DNA from: Methylobacter sp.
GTDB lineage: Bacteria; Pseudomonadota; Gammaproteobacteria; Methylococcales; Methylomonadaceae
Assembly: GCA_030684815.1 (NCBI GenBank)
Contig: JAUXXQ010000120.1
Span: 18,492 to 82,491, forward strand
Reading direction: 5' to 3'
DNA length: 64,000 nt
In this document: positions 43,097 through 52,772 of the stretch, piece by piece
Numbering within the stretch: position 1 is the stretch's first letter
Layout: each line of letters starts with the position of its first letter
Position numbers and translations under genes: made by a program
Notes under the pieces: model-generated
Told to the model about the DNA's origin: nothing
What the model saw: only the letters and a program-made list of their open reading frames with translations
The model's database searches: none

Positions 43097-44845
43097 GTGC
43101 AGACATTAAAAGCCGCACTCGATGCCATCGCCGACCAGCCTTTCCACTGCGTACAACAGCTGCGCGGACGTTATGTTTTCCCCCGCTTTGAACTCAATTT
43201 CATCAGGATGCAGGGCAGTCCCGGCGCCAACCCGGCATCCATTGCCTCCGTCAACATAGCGTTAGCCCACGCTAAAATCCCCGCCCTATTTTTGCAGACT
43301 GCCGACGCTAAACTGGCGGTGGCGGATTTTTTGATCCGGCGTTTTCGCGGCGGCATTGACCGTTTTGCCCAACAAAATCGCGGCAAAGACGGCAGCGGCT
43401 CGTTTAACACCATTGCCTTAAGCCAAAAAATGCTGCACCGGGATAGCGTGTTGTTTGATGAGGCTAGGATTCAATTGCGCTTTAGCATCAGTCTGCCCGC
43501 CAAAGGCCAGGGCGGCGTTGTTGATGCCGAACAGGCATGGATTATGCTAGCGCAGGAACTGACCGCCATGGTCGACGCGACTTTTTTTTATCCGCATTAC
43601 GACCCGCAAACCCAGGCGCTGCTCCGGCAATTTGTCGAGGTGCTGCAAACCCGCGCCGAGATTATCCGCTTCATGCGTCAACAGGGTTTGGTGGTGTTTA
43701 TTGCCAATGGCGCGATATTACCACGGCATAGCGGCATCGATGACCGGCCTGCTTCAGGTGATTTCGTCAACGCGTTTCAAGCACCGGCTACGTTACAAGT
43801 CACCATCCCTCTGCCGGATGGCCGTAGCCTTAGCGGCATGGGCATTAAACAGGGCATCACCTGCATTACCGGCGGCGGCTATCACGGCAAATCGACGCTG
43901 ATGCAGGCGATTTTGGCCGGGGTTTATGCGCACATTCCCGGAGACGGGCGGGAATACGTGGTGACGCGGGACGATGCGTTTTTTATCCGGGCCGAAGAGG
44001 GGCGCAGCATCCGCAATGTCGATATCAGCGCGTTTATCAGCGATTTGCCGAATGGTCTGAAAACCGCCGATTTTTCCTCCGACAACGCCAGCGGCAGCAC
44101 CTCGCAGGCGGCGGCTATTGTCGAAGCTATCGACAGCGGCAGCCGCCTGTTGCTGTTTGATGAAGACACCTGCGCCACCAATTTTCTGGTGCGCGACGAG
44201 CTGATCAAAAAAATACTGGATGCCGCGCAAGAGCCGATTAAGCCGCTGTATGCAACGGTGCGTTCGTTGTGGCAACAACATCAGGTGTCGATGATTTTTG
44301 TCGTTGGCGGCCTGGGCTATTTTTTGCAAAAAGCCGATACCTGTTTGCTGATGGAACATTATCTGTGCCGTGATATTACCGGCAAAGTGCGCGATAAATT
44401 AGGGCCGATTGCACAAGACGAGATGCCGCTTGGCGATTTTGCGCAATCGCGCTATCTGGCCGCCGATAACTTCAATCCGGCTTATATCAACCGGCGTCTG
44501 AACAAGACCCTGCCCCAACGCATCAAAGACTTGCGCAATGCACCGAAGCAACTGGAATACGGCATGGATTTGCTCAATCTGGAGGCTGTGGCGCAAATTG
44601 CGGAAGCGCCGCAGCTGCTGGCTATCGGCTATTGTCTGCTGGCGTTACGGACTCAACTCCAGCAAGCGGGTGCTAAGGCAAAGAGCCTTCGTTTCTGGAT
44701 AGATTGGCTGGAAAGTGAAATCGGCGAACACGGTTTGGAGGTGCTGAAAGCGGATTATCCGGGTCACTTGTCGATGCCGCGAAAGTATGAAATTGCTGCC
44801 GCGATCAACAGGATACGGTCATTAAAACTTGTCTTGCAAAGATAA
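43097..44845 (+). CDS. ABC-class ATPase domain protein
   Basis: A predicted P-loop ATPase of the ABC_ATPase family (not a transporter). The P-loop is GITCITGGGYHGKSTLMQAI, then VTRDDAFFIRAEEGRSI, SGSTSQAAAIVEAIDSGSRLLLFDEDTCATNFLVRDELI (Walker B) and SMIFVVGGLGYFLQKADTCLLME. The N-terminal domain (LRGRYVFPRFELNFIRMQGSPGANPAS) is family typical. The start is a GTG at 43097 with AGGAG 6 bases upstream. The track's start at 42962 adds 45 residues translated from a family A repeat. About 582 residues. Some related proteins bind RNA; the function here is unknown. Confidence 0.88.
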   Translation: MQTLKAALDAIADQPFHCVQQLRGRYVFPRFELNFIRMQGSPGANPASIASVNIALAHAKIPALFLQTADAKLAVADFLIRRFRGGIDRFAQQNRGKDGSGSFNTIALSQKMLHRDSVLFDEARIQLRFSISLPAKGQGGVVDAEQAWIMLAQELTAMVDATFFYPHYDPQTQALLRQFVEVLQTRAEIIRFMRQQGLVVFIANGAILPRHSGIDDRPASGDFVNAFQAPATLQVTIPLPDGRSLSGMGIKQGITCITGGGYHGKSTLMQAILAGVYAHIPGDGREYVVTRDDAFFIRAEEGRSIRNVDISAFISDLPNGLKTADFSSDNASGSTSQAAAIVEAIDSGSRLLLFDEDTCATNFLVRDELIKKILDAAQEPIKPLYATVRSLWQQHQVSMIFVVGGLGYFLQKADTCLLMEHYLCRDITGKVRDKLGPIAQDEMPLGDFAQSRYLAADNFNPAYINRRLNKTLPQRIKDLRNAPKQLEYGMDLLNLEAVAQIAEAPQLLAIGYCLLALRTQLQQAGAKAKSLRFWIDWLESEIGEHGLEVLKADYPGHLSMPRKYEIAAAINRIRSLKLVLQR

Positions 44846-44846
44846 A

Positions 44847-44893
44847 AAAAAGGCCGCCTCAGAGAGAAAAGGGGGTAAAACTAGGCGGCCTTT
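44847..44893. terminator. Bidirectional terminator between ABC-class ATPase and purK
   Basis: AAAAAAAGGCCGCCT and AGGCGGCCTTT pair with a loop of about 24 bases. T-runs follow on the minus strand, fewer on the plus strand. It separates two convergent genes. Confidence 0.75.
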
Positions 44894-44992
44894 GTAGAGA
44901 GATAATGCGACAAAAACAAACATCCTGTTTTTCCTTGTCAGGTGTAGATTATCAAAATAGTTCGGCGCGGTTTATTAGTACGAATACGTATC

Positions 44993-45065
44993 AGCTTATT
45001 TCCTGAAAAGAACATAGCAATGCAAGGCACGAAAATTTCGTGTTTTTTATCTGGAAATGGCTTAA
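44993..45065. repeat. Family A repeat (MITE-like), short copy
   Basis: AGCTTATTTCCTGAAAAGAACATAGCAA...CACGAAAATTTCGTG...CTGGAAATGGCTTAA; its right end abuts the purK stop codon. Confidence 0.65.
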
Positions 45066-46160
45066 CTACGAATCATCAACCTGATCGGCAAGCGCGGTCA
45101 GTTTCTGGATTAATACGCTCAATTGCTCGGCATTCTCGGCGCGCACTGTGGCATGGGCGACTTTGCGGCCTTTGCGCGGGGCTTTGTCGTAAAGATGCAA
45201 ATGCGTATGAGGAATTGCCAGCAGTTCTTCAGTTTTAGGCAGTCCGCCGATAAAATTAACCATCGCCGATTTGCCGACTGCGTGGGTCGCGCCTAACGGC
45301 AAATCCAGTATCGCCCGCAAATGATTTTCAAATTGGCTGGTTTCTGCGCCTTCAATCGTCCAATGGCCGGAGTTATGCACCCGTGGCGCAAACTCGTTGA
45401 CCAGCAATTGGCCGTTTATTTCAAATAATTCCAGGGCCAGCACGCCGACATAATCCAGCGCTTCCAGCAGACGCGATACATAGCTTTCGGCCTGTTGTTG
45501 CATGGCGTCATCGGTGCTGCATTTAGACACGCGCAGGATACCGCCGCGATGCAAATTTTCCGATAACGGATAAAAAACAACTTCGCCTGAAACACTACGC
45601 ACAGCGACGATGGACACTTCGCGGTTAAACGGGACGAAAGCCTCGACGACTGCCGGTACGCCTTGCAATAGCTCCCAGGCGGGTTTCAAATCGTTTGCCG
45701 ATTTGAGCACCGATTGGCCTTTGCCGTCGTAGCCTTGGGTGCGGCTTTTTAAAACAGCCGGATAGCCAATGTCGGTCATGGCCTGTGCCAGGTCTTCAAG
45801 GCTATCTACTGCCGCATAATCCGGCGTAGGGATACCGATGTCATGGAAAAAAGTCTTTTCAACTAATCGATCCTGGGCAACCGCCAGCGCTTTTGGCGAT
45901 GGATGCACTTGCGTGTGGGACGCCAGAAACTCAGCGACTTCAGCCGGTACATTTTCAAACTCATAAGTGACCACATCGGCGCGTTCCGCCAGCTGCGCCA
46001 ATAATGTCGGATCGTTGTAGTCGCCGATTAAAGGCTCGCCCAATCGGTTGGCACAAGCATCAGCCGACGGGTCGAGGAAAATAAATTCCAGGCCTAGGGG
46101 AATGCCTGCCAACGCTATCATTCTGGCGAGTTGCCCTGCGCCTAATACACCGACTTTCAT
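45066..46160 (-). CDS. purK: N5-carboxyaminoimidazole ribonucleotide synthase
   Basis: Carboxylates AIR to N5-CAIR with ATP and bicarbonate in purine synthesis. 364 residues, normal. [30 protein letters not shown] is the N-terminal nucleotide-fold start. The ATP-grasp domain has [18 protein letters not shown] and VALELFEI-like [45 protein letters not shown]. Its start overlaps the purE stop by 4 bases, so the pair is one translational unit. Confidence 0.96.
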   Translation of the reverse strand: MKVGVLGAGQLARMIALAGIPLGLEFIFLDPSADACANRLGEPLIGDYNDPTLLAQLAERADVVTYEFENVPAEVAEFLASHTQVHPSPKALAVAQDRLVEKTFFHDIGIPTPDYAAVDSLEDLAQAMTDIGYPAVLKSRTQGYDGKGQSVLKSANDLKPAWELLQGVPAVVEAFVPFNREVSIVAVRSVSGEVVFYPLSENLHRGGILRVSKCSTDDAMQQQAESYVSRLLEALDYVGVLALELFEINGQLLVNEFAPRVHNSGHWTIEGAETSQFENHLRAILDLPLGATHAVGKSAMVNFIGGLPKTEELLAIPHTHLHLYDKAPRKGRKVAHATVRAENAEQLSVLIQKLTALADQVDDS

Positions 46161-46657
46161 AATTCGTCTCCGACGCGTGGGTCTGAATGCGCCAGCACCG
46201 ATTCGGTTTGCTCGCGTCTGAAATTGTCCAAAGCCTCTTTATAGTGGCCATGTTTGTTACTGATGATGGCCGCCGCCAACAAGGCCGCATTGATCGCGCC
46301 CGCTTTGCCTATTGCCAGCGTGCCGACCGGAATACCGGCAGGCATTTGTACGATGGACAGCAGAGAATCCATGCCGTTTAGCGCTTTCGACTGCACCGGC
46401 ACACCCAACACCGGCAGCGCGGTTTTTGCGGCGGTCATGCCGGGCAAATGCGCGGCGCCACCGGCACCGGCGATAATCACTTCCAGGCCTTTGCCCTCGG
46501 CGCCTTCGGCATAATCGAACAGCTTGTCCGGGGTGCGATGCGCCGAAACGACATCAACGCTGTGTGGAATACCGAGCCGCTCCAGGGTTTCTGCGGCAAA
46601 ACGCATGGTTTCCCAGTCAGAGGTCGAGCCCATGATAATGCCAACCAGTGCGGTCAT
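46157..46657 (-). CDS. purE: N5-carboxyaminoimidazole ribonucleotide mutase
   Basis: Converts N5-CAIR to CAIR in purine synthesis. 166 residues. [83 protein letters not shown] covers the active-site Ser-Asp-His and the gly-rich loop. Class I PurE. purK follows with a 4-base overlap. Confidence 0.97.
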   Translation of the reverse strand: MTALVGIIMGSTSDWETMRFAAETLERLGIPHSVDVVSAHRTPDKLFDYAEGAEGKGLEVIIAGAGGAAHLPGMTAAKTALPVLGVPVQSKALNGMDSLLSIVQMPAGIPVGTLAIGKAGAINAALLAAAIISNKHGHYKEALDNFRREQTESVLAHSDPRVGDEL

Positions 46658-46760
46658 GTGTTGCTCCTTATTAAACAGGTCATTATAAAGTTCAAATGCT
46701 TTTCAAAAGCGGGGGGAAATATAAAGCGGCGTAGTATCGCATAAATGTCCTTTTCCCTGA

Positions 46761-46783
46761 ACAAAACAGTCGTGCTGTTTTGT
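46761..46783. promoter_or_regulatory. Palindrome between the divergent purE and pmbA genes
   Basis: ACAAAACAG and CTGTTTTGT flank a 5-base loop. It lies in the divergent promoter region, so an operator or a stray hairpin is possible. It is unlike the PurR consensus. Confidence 0.35.
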
Positions 46784-46923
46784 CCGGTATTTTGTTATAG
46801 TTGCCGCTGTTATCCGGCCGTTGGCAATGAGGGTAAAGGTAAGTAGTCGGTCAAAAGCCCGGCAAACAATCGCTCATGTACGCCATGCGTACCGTTTTTA
46901 TTACGTAGAATTTAGAGAAAACA

Positions 46924-48255
46924 GTGCAAAATCAGGATCAAATCAACCAGTTAAAAAACACTGTTCAGGGCATCCTGGACGAAGCGGCTAAACAGGGCGC
47001 CACGGCTGCCGAAGCCGGTTTAAGCCAGGAAAACGGCTTGTCGGTTTCGGTGCGCTTGGGCGATGTCGAAACCATCGAGCATCATTGTGATCAAGGGCTG
47101 GGCGTGACCGTTTATTTCGGTCGACGCAAAGGCTCGGCCAGCAGCACGGATTTATCGCCTGCGTCGATTAAAGAGACGGTCAGCGCGGCGTGCAGTATTG
47201 CCCGTTACACCAGTGAAGACGACTATTCAGGTCTGCCGGAAGCGGACTTATTGGCGACCGAATTTCCCGATCTTGAGCTTAACCATCCCTGGCATGTCGG
47301 TGTCGATGGGGCGATTGCGCTGGCGCTTGAATGCGAAGATGCGGCGCGCGCTTACCACGCCGAAATCAGCAATTCCGAAGGCGCTTCGGTCGATACCCAT
47401 CAGGGCATCCGGGTCATGGGTAATTCACTGGGTTTTCTTCAAGGCTACAGTTCAACCCGGCATTCTTTGAGCTGTTCGGTGTTGGCGCAACGCGGCGACA
47501 GTATGCAGCGCGATTACTGGTACACCGTGGCCAGAAATGCGCTCAATCTGGAGTCGGCAGTTGACGTGGGCAATAAAGCCGCCGAACGCACACTGCGGCG
47601 TTTAGAGGGGCGCAGCCTCAGCACGCGGCAATGTCCGGTGCTGTATTGTGCGGAAACCGCTTCAAGTTTGTTGGGCTCGTTTATCGGCGCGATCAGCGGC
47701 GGCAATTTGTACCGCAAGTCCTCATTTTTGTTGGATGCGCTGGACAGCCAGGTTTTTCCCGAATTTGTCCGCATCCACGAACAGCCCTTGTTGAAAGGCG
47801 CATTGGGCAGCGGCGCTTATGATGGCGAAGGCGTCGCCACGCAAACCCGCGATATTGTCAGCGGCGGCGTGTTGCAAGGCTATGTGTTGAGCACTTATGC
47901 TGCACGCAAGCTGGGTTTGCATAGCACCGGTAATGCGGGTGGCGTGCATAACTTAACCATTGATCCGGGTACGCTGGATTATCAGGAACTGTTAAAAGAG
48001 CTGGGTACTGGTTTGCTGGTCACCGAGCTGATGGGGCAAGGGGTCAATATGGTGACCGGCGATTATTCGCGCGGTGCGGCCGGCTTTTGGGTGGAGAACG
48101 GCGAAATCCAATATCCGGTGGAGGAAATCACCATTGCCGGTAACCTGAAAGACATGCTGAAAAATATCGTTGCCGTGGGCAATGATGTCGACTATCGCGG
48201 CAATGTCCGTACCGGTTCGATACTGGTTGAGCGGATGTCGATTGCAGGGGAATAA
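46924..48255 (+). CDS. pmbA: TldE/PmbA family metalloprotease subunit
   Basis: With TldD, PmbA (TldE) forms a heterodimeric peptidase that matures modified peptides. 443 residues. VRLGDVETIEHHCDQGLGVTVYFGRRKGSASSTDLSPASIKETV at the N-terminus and GLLVTELMGQGVNMVTGDYSRGAAGFWVENGEIQYPVEEITIAGNLKDMLKNIVAVGNDVDYRGNVRTGSILVERMSIAG at the end are typical. It has no zinc-binding HExxxH, as expected for TldE rather than TldD. The start is a GTG at 46924. tldD is not in the window. Confidence 0.95.
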   Translation: MQNQDQINQLKNTVQGILDEAAKQGATAAEAGLSQENGLSVSVRLGDVETIEHHCDQGLGVTVYFGRRKGSASSTDLSPASIKETVSAACSIARYTSEDDYSGLPEADLLATEFPDLELNHPWHVGVDGAIALALECEDAARAYHAEISNSEGASVDTHQGIRVMGNSLGFLQGYSSTRHSLSCSVLAQRGDSMQRDYWYTVARNALNLESAVDVGNKAAERTLRRLEGRSLSTRQCPVLYCAETASSLLGSFIGAISGGNLYRKSSFLLDALDSQVFPEFVRIHEQPLLKGALGSGAYDGEGVATQTRDIVSGGVLQGYVLSTYAARKLGLHSTGNAGGVHNLTIDPGTLDYQELLKELGTGLLVTELMGQGVNMVTGDYSRGAAGFWVENGEIQYPVEEITIAGNLKDMLKNIVAVGNDVDYRGNVRTGSILVERMSIAGE

Positions 48256-48258
48256 CTC

Positions 48259-48534
48259 TCATCGGTTTTCTCGCGTATGCCAAAGCCGCAGTATGTAGAT
48301 TTTGGAGGCTTGAATCTCGTAGCGCATTTCATAATGGCCTACGAGAATTCTCCGTACCTCGCGTGGCTCGAATTCCTCGAGCTGCTCACCGATACGTGGA
48401 TTAACCAAGAGACTAGGCGCGGCAGTTATCAATGATTGCACAATGCGCACTGCAGCCGATGGGTTCACGGGGACTAGGAATTCATAGAGACGCGCCAAGT
48501 CGGACATGGCCTTGCTCGTCCACTTCAGCTCCAT
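48259..48534 (-). CDS. RelE/ParE-type toxin
   Basis: 91 residues of the ParE/RelE superfamily. WTSKAMSDLARLYEFLVPVNPSAAVRIVQSLITAAPSLLVNPRIGEQLEEFEPREVRRILVGHYEMRYEIQASKIYILRLWHTREN matches the ParE pattern, ending in the characteristic LRLWHxREN. ParE toxins inhibit gyrase and RelE-type ones cleave mRNA; the target is not clear from sequence, although the ParE pattern favours gyrase. The antitoxin gene upstream overlaps by 10 bases. Confidence 0.88.
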   Translation of the reverse strand: MELKWTSKAMSDLARLYEFLVPVNPSAAVRIVQSLITAAPSLLVNPRIGEQLEEFEPREVRRILVGHYEMRYEIQASKIYILRLWHTRENR

Positions 48535-48794
48535 GATTGCGGCAACGGCAAGGCTGAGTCGGTGCCAAGGCTATCCGCCCATGCCTGTACCGTCTGCTGA
48601 TCGATGATACGACCAGCATCTACGTCAGCCAATGCCTCAAATGTCAGTCGGCTACGTTCCTCTTCCCGGTCAACCCAGGCTGACAGCGCTTGTTTGATAA
48701 CCCAGTTCCGCGAACGTTCTTGGCGGGCGGCTAGCATATCTACTTTTTCGACAAGCGATAAGGGTACATGAGCGGTAAGTATTTCGGTGTTCAT
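48525..48794 (-). CDS. Ribbon-helix-helix antitoxin
   Basis: 89 residues. The N-terminus is a ribbon-helix-helix (TEILTAHVPLSLVEKVDMLAARQERSRNWVIKQALSAWVDRE), and the C-terminal tail (LADVDAGRIIDQQTVQAWADSLG) should wrap the toxin. This is the antitoxin and probably autorepressor of the pair. Position before the toxin is the usual order. Short intergenic palindromes lie upstream. Confidence 0.87.
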   Translation of the reverse strand: MNTEILTAHVPLSLVEKVDMLAARQERSRNWVIKQALSAWVDREEERSRLTFEALADVDAGRIIDQQTVQAWADSLGTDSALPLPQSWS

Positions 48795-48908
48795 GGGACT
48801 GGCCTCGTTATATACAATTGTTTTGATAACTATTCAGCGGACGCTATTTTTAGGTGTAGCCGAATAGTTACACATTTAAAATACCTAAAGCAAGAGCGCT
48901 GGATGGTT

Positions 48909-49925
48909 TCAATTTAAGCCTTTAATAATATCCGCTATCAACTGCGGCCCGCGATAAATCAGGCCGCTGTAGATTTGTAGCAGACTCGCTCCGGCTGCTA
49001 ATTTTTCCCGTGCATCGGCAGCGCTTAAAATCCCGCCTGCCGCAATAATCGGAATTTTGCCGTTGAGTTCTGCAGCCAAGCCCCGCACCACCATCGTCGA
49101 TTTTTCCTTGACCGGCGCACCGCTTAAACCGCCTGCTTCATTGGCAAGCGGATGGCCTGCAATCTTATCGCGGGCAATAGTGGTGTTGGTCGCTATCACG
49201 CCGTCGATTTCAAACGCCAGTAACAGCTTGGCAATATGAGTTATTTCATCGGCGTTTAGGTCGGGCGCTATTTTCAGGGCTAAAGGTACGTAGTTACCGT
49301 GTTGCTGTTGCAGTTTCAGTTGCTCTTCTTTTAATGCGGACATCAGGCTTTTGATGTCATCGCCTTGTTGCAGCTGGCGCAGGTTTTTGGTGTTCGGCGA
49401 AGAAATGTTAATGGTGATGTAGCTGGCGGAGCTGTAGGCCTTGCGCAGCCCGATCAAATAATCATCGGCCGCATTTTCAATCGGGGTGTCGAAATTTTTG
49501 CCGATATTGATGCCCAGAATACCGGGGTAGCGGCTTTGTTTGACCTGAGCCAACAGGTGGTCGATGCCCAGGTTGTTAAAACCCATGCGGTTGATGATGG
49601 CTTGGTGTTCGGGCAGTCTGAACAAGCGCGGTTTCGGGTTGCCCGGTTGCGGACGCGGCGTCACCGTGCCTATTTCGACAAAGCCGAAACCTAAGGCCGC
49701 CAGCGCATTAATATAGTCGCCGTTTTTGTCCAGACCGGCAGCCAAGCCGAGCGGGTTGCTAAAATTCAGTCCCATGACGGTGACCGGTTTGGCGGCGATT
49801 TCCGGGTAAATGAGTTTTGACAAGCCGGTGCTATAGGCAGCGTTCAATAGTTTTAGCGTTACCTCGTGTGCGGTTTCGGGGTTCAGGGAAAACAACAGCG
49901 GGCGTAGTAAAGGGTAAAGGTTCAT
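48909..49925 (-). CDS. pyrD: Dihydroorotate dehydrogenase (quinone)
   Basis: Class 2, membrane-associated enzyme oxidising dihydroorotate with quinone in pyrimidine synthesis. 338 residues. The class 2 N-terminus ([24 protein letters not shown]) binds the membrane; [50 protein letters not shown] and [17 protein letters not shown] hold the FMN and active-site Ser. [37 protein letters not shown] closes the barrel. A single gene between the toxin-antitoxin pair and two family A repeats. Confidence 0.97.
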   Translation of the reverse strand: MNLYPLLRPLLFSLNPETAHEVTLKLLNAAYSTGLSKLIYPEIAAKPVTVMGLNFSNPLGLAAGLDKNGDYINALAALGFGFVEIGTVTPRPQPGNPKPRLFRLPEHQAIINRMGFNNLGIDHLLAQVKQSRYPGILGINIGKNFDTPIENAADDYLIGLRKAYSSASYITINISSPNTKNLRQLQQGDDIKSLMSALKEEQLKLQQQHGNYVPLALKIAPDLNADEITHIAKLLLAFEIDGVIATNTTIARDKIAGHPLANEAGGLSGAPVKEKSTMVVRGLAAELNGKIPIIAAGGILSAADAREKLAAGASLLQIYSGLIYRGPQLIADIIKGLN

Positions 49926-49955
49926 GGATATGGCCAGTAAAAGTTTATGGGTCTG

Positions 49956-50052
49956 TTAAGGTGGTTTTCTAAAAATAATTGTCCACGAAAGGCACGAAAA
50001 AACACGAAATTTTTGTGGACTTTATTTTTTGCAGTCCACATTAATCACCTAA
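49956..50052. repeat. Family A repeat (MITE-like), first of two adjacent copies
   Basis: TTAAGGTGGTTTTCT...GTCCACGAAAGGCACGAAAAAACACGAAATTTTTGTGGAC...TTAATCACCTAA. It shares its last bases with the next copy. Confidence 0.8.
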
Positions 50053-50261
50053 GGTAATTTCTAATAAAAAATGTCCCTGATAATCAAAAGCTGTAGAAAA
50101 ACAGAGTCCACGAAAATCACGAAAGACACGAAAAAAAGCTTTAAAAACAATAGATTTACTTATTTTCGTATCGCATGTAGATACCTAATTTTGGCTTTTC
50201 GTGCTTTTCGTGTTTTTCGTGGACAATTATTTGGGGCTGTTTTTTTCAGGAAATCACCTAA
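50049..50261. repeat. Family A repeat (MITE-like), second and longest copy
   Basis: CCTAAGGTAATTTC...GAGTCCACGAAAATCACGAAAGACACG...CGTGTTTTTCGTGGAC...CAGGAAATCACCTAA. The interior is expanded by about 70 bases. The junction CACCTAAGGTAATTTC is shared, so the two copies overlap by a few bases. Confidence 0.8.
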
Positions 50262-51355
50262 TGTGCGCTGTTCAATCGATAAGGTTCCGGCGCTATTTGC
50301 GGTGTGCGCGCCAAAACCAGATCAACCATCAGTTGCGCCGATGCGGGACCCATCGCCAGTCCGTTTCTGAAATGACCGGCATTGATATATAAATTGCTGA
50401 ATTCTGGGTGTTTATCAATGTAGGGAATGCCGTGTTCGGTGCCCGGCCTTAATCCTGCCCAGTGCTCGATTAACGGGGCATTTTTTAGCGCAGGCATCAA
50501 ATCCAAGGCAAAGCTGTTGAGCCGATCCCGCGCTGCTGTGGTCGTAGTTTTGTTGAAATCATCCTGCTCCACGGTGCTGCCTGCGAGTATTTTGCCGTCC
50601 CGGCGTGGAATCAGATATTGGTCGCCGTCCAGTACCATAAATTTAAGCGTTTCCGGTGGCGTATCAAATAACAGCATTTGGCCTTTGACCGGCGCTATTT
50701 TCGGCATCGCGCAGTCGGCAATAAAAAACTGCCGGAACAGTTGCCCAGTCCAAGCGCCCGCCGCAATAACCAGCTGGTTGACGGCAAACTTCCCCGATGC
50801 GGTGTTGATTGCGTTAATGCGCTTTTGGCTCAGGTCAACGGAGGTGACCGCACAATGCTCAATGAGCGTGGCGCCTTTATTGATCAGGTCTTGGCGCAAT
50901 GATTTTACCAAACGGGGATTGCGCGCTTGGGCAATATCGGGCAACCATAACGGCTGGTCGGGTTGGGTGTTAAGCGTACTAAAAAAATCGGCCTCAGCGG
51001 GTTGGTAGGCGATGGCGTTTTCGTTACACCAGTTTATTGCCGCCGCCAGGTCAGGATTTTTAGTGATCAGCAAACCGCAGGGTGTCCATTCCGGGTCTAT
51101 CCCGGTTTCGGTGCTCAGTTCCGAGGCTAAAGACGGGTACAGTTTCAGGCTTTGCAGCAGCAAGCGGGTAATCGCGTCCGCTTGCCGCCACGGATACAGC
51201 GGCAGCAAGATGCCGCCGCCGGCCCAGGAGGATTCCTGGCCCAATTGATTTTTTTCAATAATCGCGACGGTCGCGCCCGCTTTAATAAATTCGCGGGCAG
51301 TGAGCAGGCTGATGATGCCGCCGCCAATGAGGGTGATGTCAGGGGTTGTCGTCAT
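50258..51355 (-). CDS. thiO: Glycine oxidase ThiO
   Basis: FAD enzyme that oxidises glycine to the imine used for the thiazole of thiamine. 365 residues. FAD-binding start ITLIGGGIISLLTAREFIKAGATVAIIEKNQLGQESSWAGGGILLPLYPW, typical of ThiO; VKGQMLLFDTPPETLKFMVLDGDQYLIPRRDGKILAGSTVEQDDFN and GLRPGTEHGIPYIDKHPEFSNLYINAGHFRNGLAMGPASAQLMVDLVL follow. No thiG/thiS adjacent and no TPP riboswitch recognised upstream. Confidence 0.92.
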   Translation of the reverse strand: MTTTPDITLIGGGIISLLTAREFIKAGATVAIIEKNQLGQESSWAGGGILLPLYPWRQADAITRLLLQSLKLYPSLASELSTETGIDPEWTPCGLLITKNPDLAAAINWCNENAIAYQPAEADFFSTLNTQPDQPLWLPDIAQARNPRLVKSLRQDLINKGATLIEHCAVTSVDLSQKRINAINTASGKFAVNQLVIAAGAWTGQLFRQFFIADCAMPKIAPVKGQMLLFDTPPETLKFMVLDGDQYLIPRRDGKILAGSTVEQDDFNKTTTTAARDRLNSFALDLMPALKNAPLIEHWAGLRPGTEHGIPYIDKHPEFSNLYINAGHFRNGLAMGPASAQLMVDLVLARTPQIAPEPYRLNSAH

Positions 51356-51848
51356 GAAAATGAGGTCAGGGTTGTATCAAAAGCGAAGATTCTGCAAAGA
51401 ATAGTGAGGTGGCTATCATTACATAACTTGCCCGGAAGGAGAAAATAAAGCGTTCGCTCTTGGATATTTGGCCGTTTTTTTAGTTAATGATTAGCCAAAC
51501 AAGTCGCCATGAAGGCCGTGCAGCGCTTTTTTTTCGGGCTTCGGTGATTTTTTCGGGGATATTCGCTTCCGTTATAACGGTCAAATCTTTTTATTAAATA
51601 GGCGATACATTTTCAACTGTGGTGTAAAAGATACCGCTTAAATAGGCTGTTGTTTTTTACGTACAGTTAAGCGGTTGGTTATGATTTTGTCCGTTACTTA
51701 TTGAAAAATAAGTATTAATTAATATAAAAAAAGTGCCTCCAAAACTTGTAGGGAATTAGTTTAACTGCTACTATTGTCGATGGAAAATAGCTTTGTTGTA
51801 TTAATACAAATTTCCATAAAAAATAACAATCTCATGAGGGGATATGCA
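51356..51848. other. Gene-free region upstream of the outer membrane protein
   Basis: AT-rich towards the right end, with poly-T stretches. It holds the divergent promoters of thiO and the outer membrane protein gene. The track ORFs that cross it have no features; none is supported. Confidence 0.4.
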
Positions 51849-52742
51849 ATGATGAATAAAACTAAACTAGCGCTGGGTATTGCGGCAACATTGACAATGG
51901 CCGGTGCATTGGTTTCTACACAAGCTGTAGCTGGCTCAAAAGCTGACGTAGCGGGTATGAACAGTAAAGTTGATGCTTTAGAAGCGCAACTACAAGCAAT
52001 GCAAGCTGAAATCAGCCGTTTAAGGGCTGAATCAGGCCGTCCTGGTGCTGACGCGGGTAAAGTTCAGGAACTGGATGAATGGATGAATTCGGTTAAAAAT
52101 AACCCAGTTGAAGCTGCTGAAAAAAACCATGTTTTTTCTGCTCGTGGTGGTTGGATGCGTATGGATGATAACCGTGGTTCTACCGGCGGTTTGGCAGGGT
52201 CTGGTTTGGGTACGGATATTTTGACCAGTGAAACAGACAAAGACGCTTTTTATTATGGCGGCGCGATCGATTTCAATATAAACAACGACCTGTTTGGCTT
52301 ATTGCCGCACACTTCATTTTTGATGGAATTGGGTGTTGAATATTCTGAACTGGGCGACAAAAAAGACAGCGGCCTTGATAACGTTATTACTGCAGCGACT
52401 GGCCCAGGCGGCGTAACCGGTGGCGTGCCGACAAATTTACAACAAAGCGTAACCGTTAATATGTTACGTCTGAGTGCTGCGCCTAAAATTAAGTTCATGC
52501 ATGGCAGCAAATTCAGACCGTGGTTAATTCCAGTCGGTCTGGACGTCAATGTCATCAGCCCGCCATCCGATGCGGTAACCGTGTTGAATACCGGTATGCA
52601 GTTTGGCGCCGGTGCTGAATATGAATTGCTGAGAGGTATTGTGATTGGTGCTGACGGCCGTTACCACCACACCTTTGATAATGTCGACGGCGTTAACACC
52701 GACGGCTTCACTTTAGGTGGCTCTTTGGGTTTCAAGTTCTAA
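51849..52742 (+). CDS. Outer membrane beta-barrel protein with N-terminal coiled coil
   Basis: 297 residues from the ATG at 51849 (MMNKTKLALGIAATLTMAGALVSTQAVAGS), which follows a strong GAGGGG; the track's 51774 start adds a segment without a ribosome site. Signal peptide 1-28, then a predicted coiled coil (VAGMNSKVDALEAQLQAMQAEISRLRAESGR), then an 8-strand-like barrel ending in LGGSLGFKF with the final Phe typical of Omp insertion. Codon use is even and rich, consistent with high expression. The function is unknown; it may be a porin or structural protein. Confidence 0.8.
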   Translation: MMNKTKLALGIAATLTMAGALVSTQAVAGSKADVAGMNSKVDALEAQLQAMQAEISRLRAESGRPGADAGKVQELDEWMNSVKNNPVEAAEKNHVFSARGGWMRMDDNRGSTGGLAGSGLGTDILTSETDKDAFYYGGAIDFNINNDLFGLLPHTSFLMELGVEYSELGDKKDSGLDNVITAATGPGGVTGGVPTNLQQSVTVNMLRLSAAPKIKFMHGSKFRPWLIPVGLDVNVISPPSDAVTVLNTGMQFGAGAEYELLRGIVIGADGRYHHTFDNVDGVNTDGFTLGGSLGFKF

Positions 52743-52772
52743 GTTTACTTATTTAGCGAAACCCGAAAAGGG

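Noticed and set aside
49956-50261. CRISPR array or tandem direct repeats
   Set aside because: The structure is two inverted-repeat elements sharing a junction, with matching copies elsewhere in the window.
51356-51480. TPP riboswitch upstream of thiO
   Set aside because: The conserved CTGAGA and ACC...GCGTAGGGA-type segments were not found on the minus strand.
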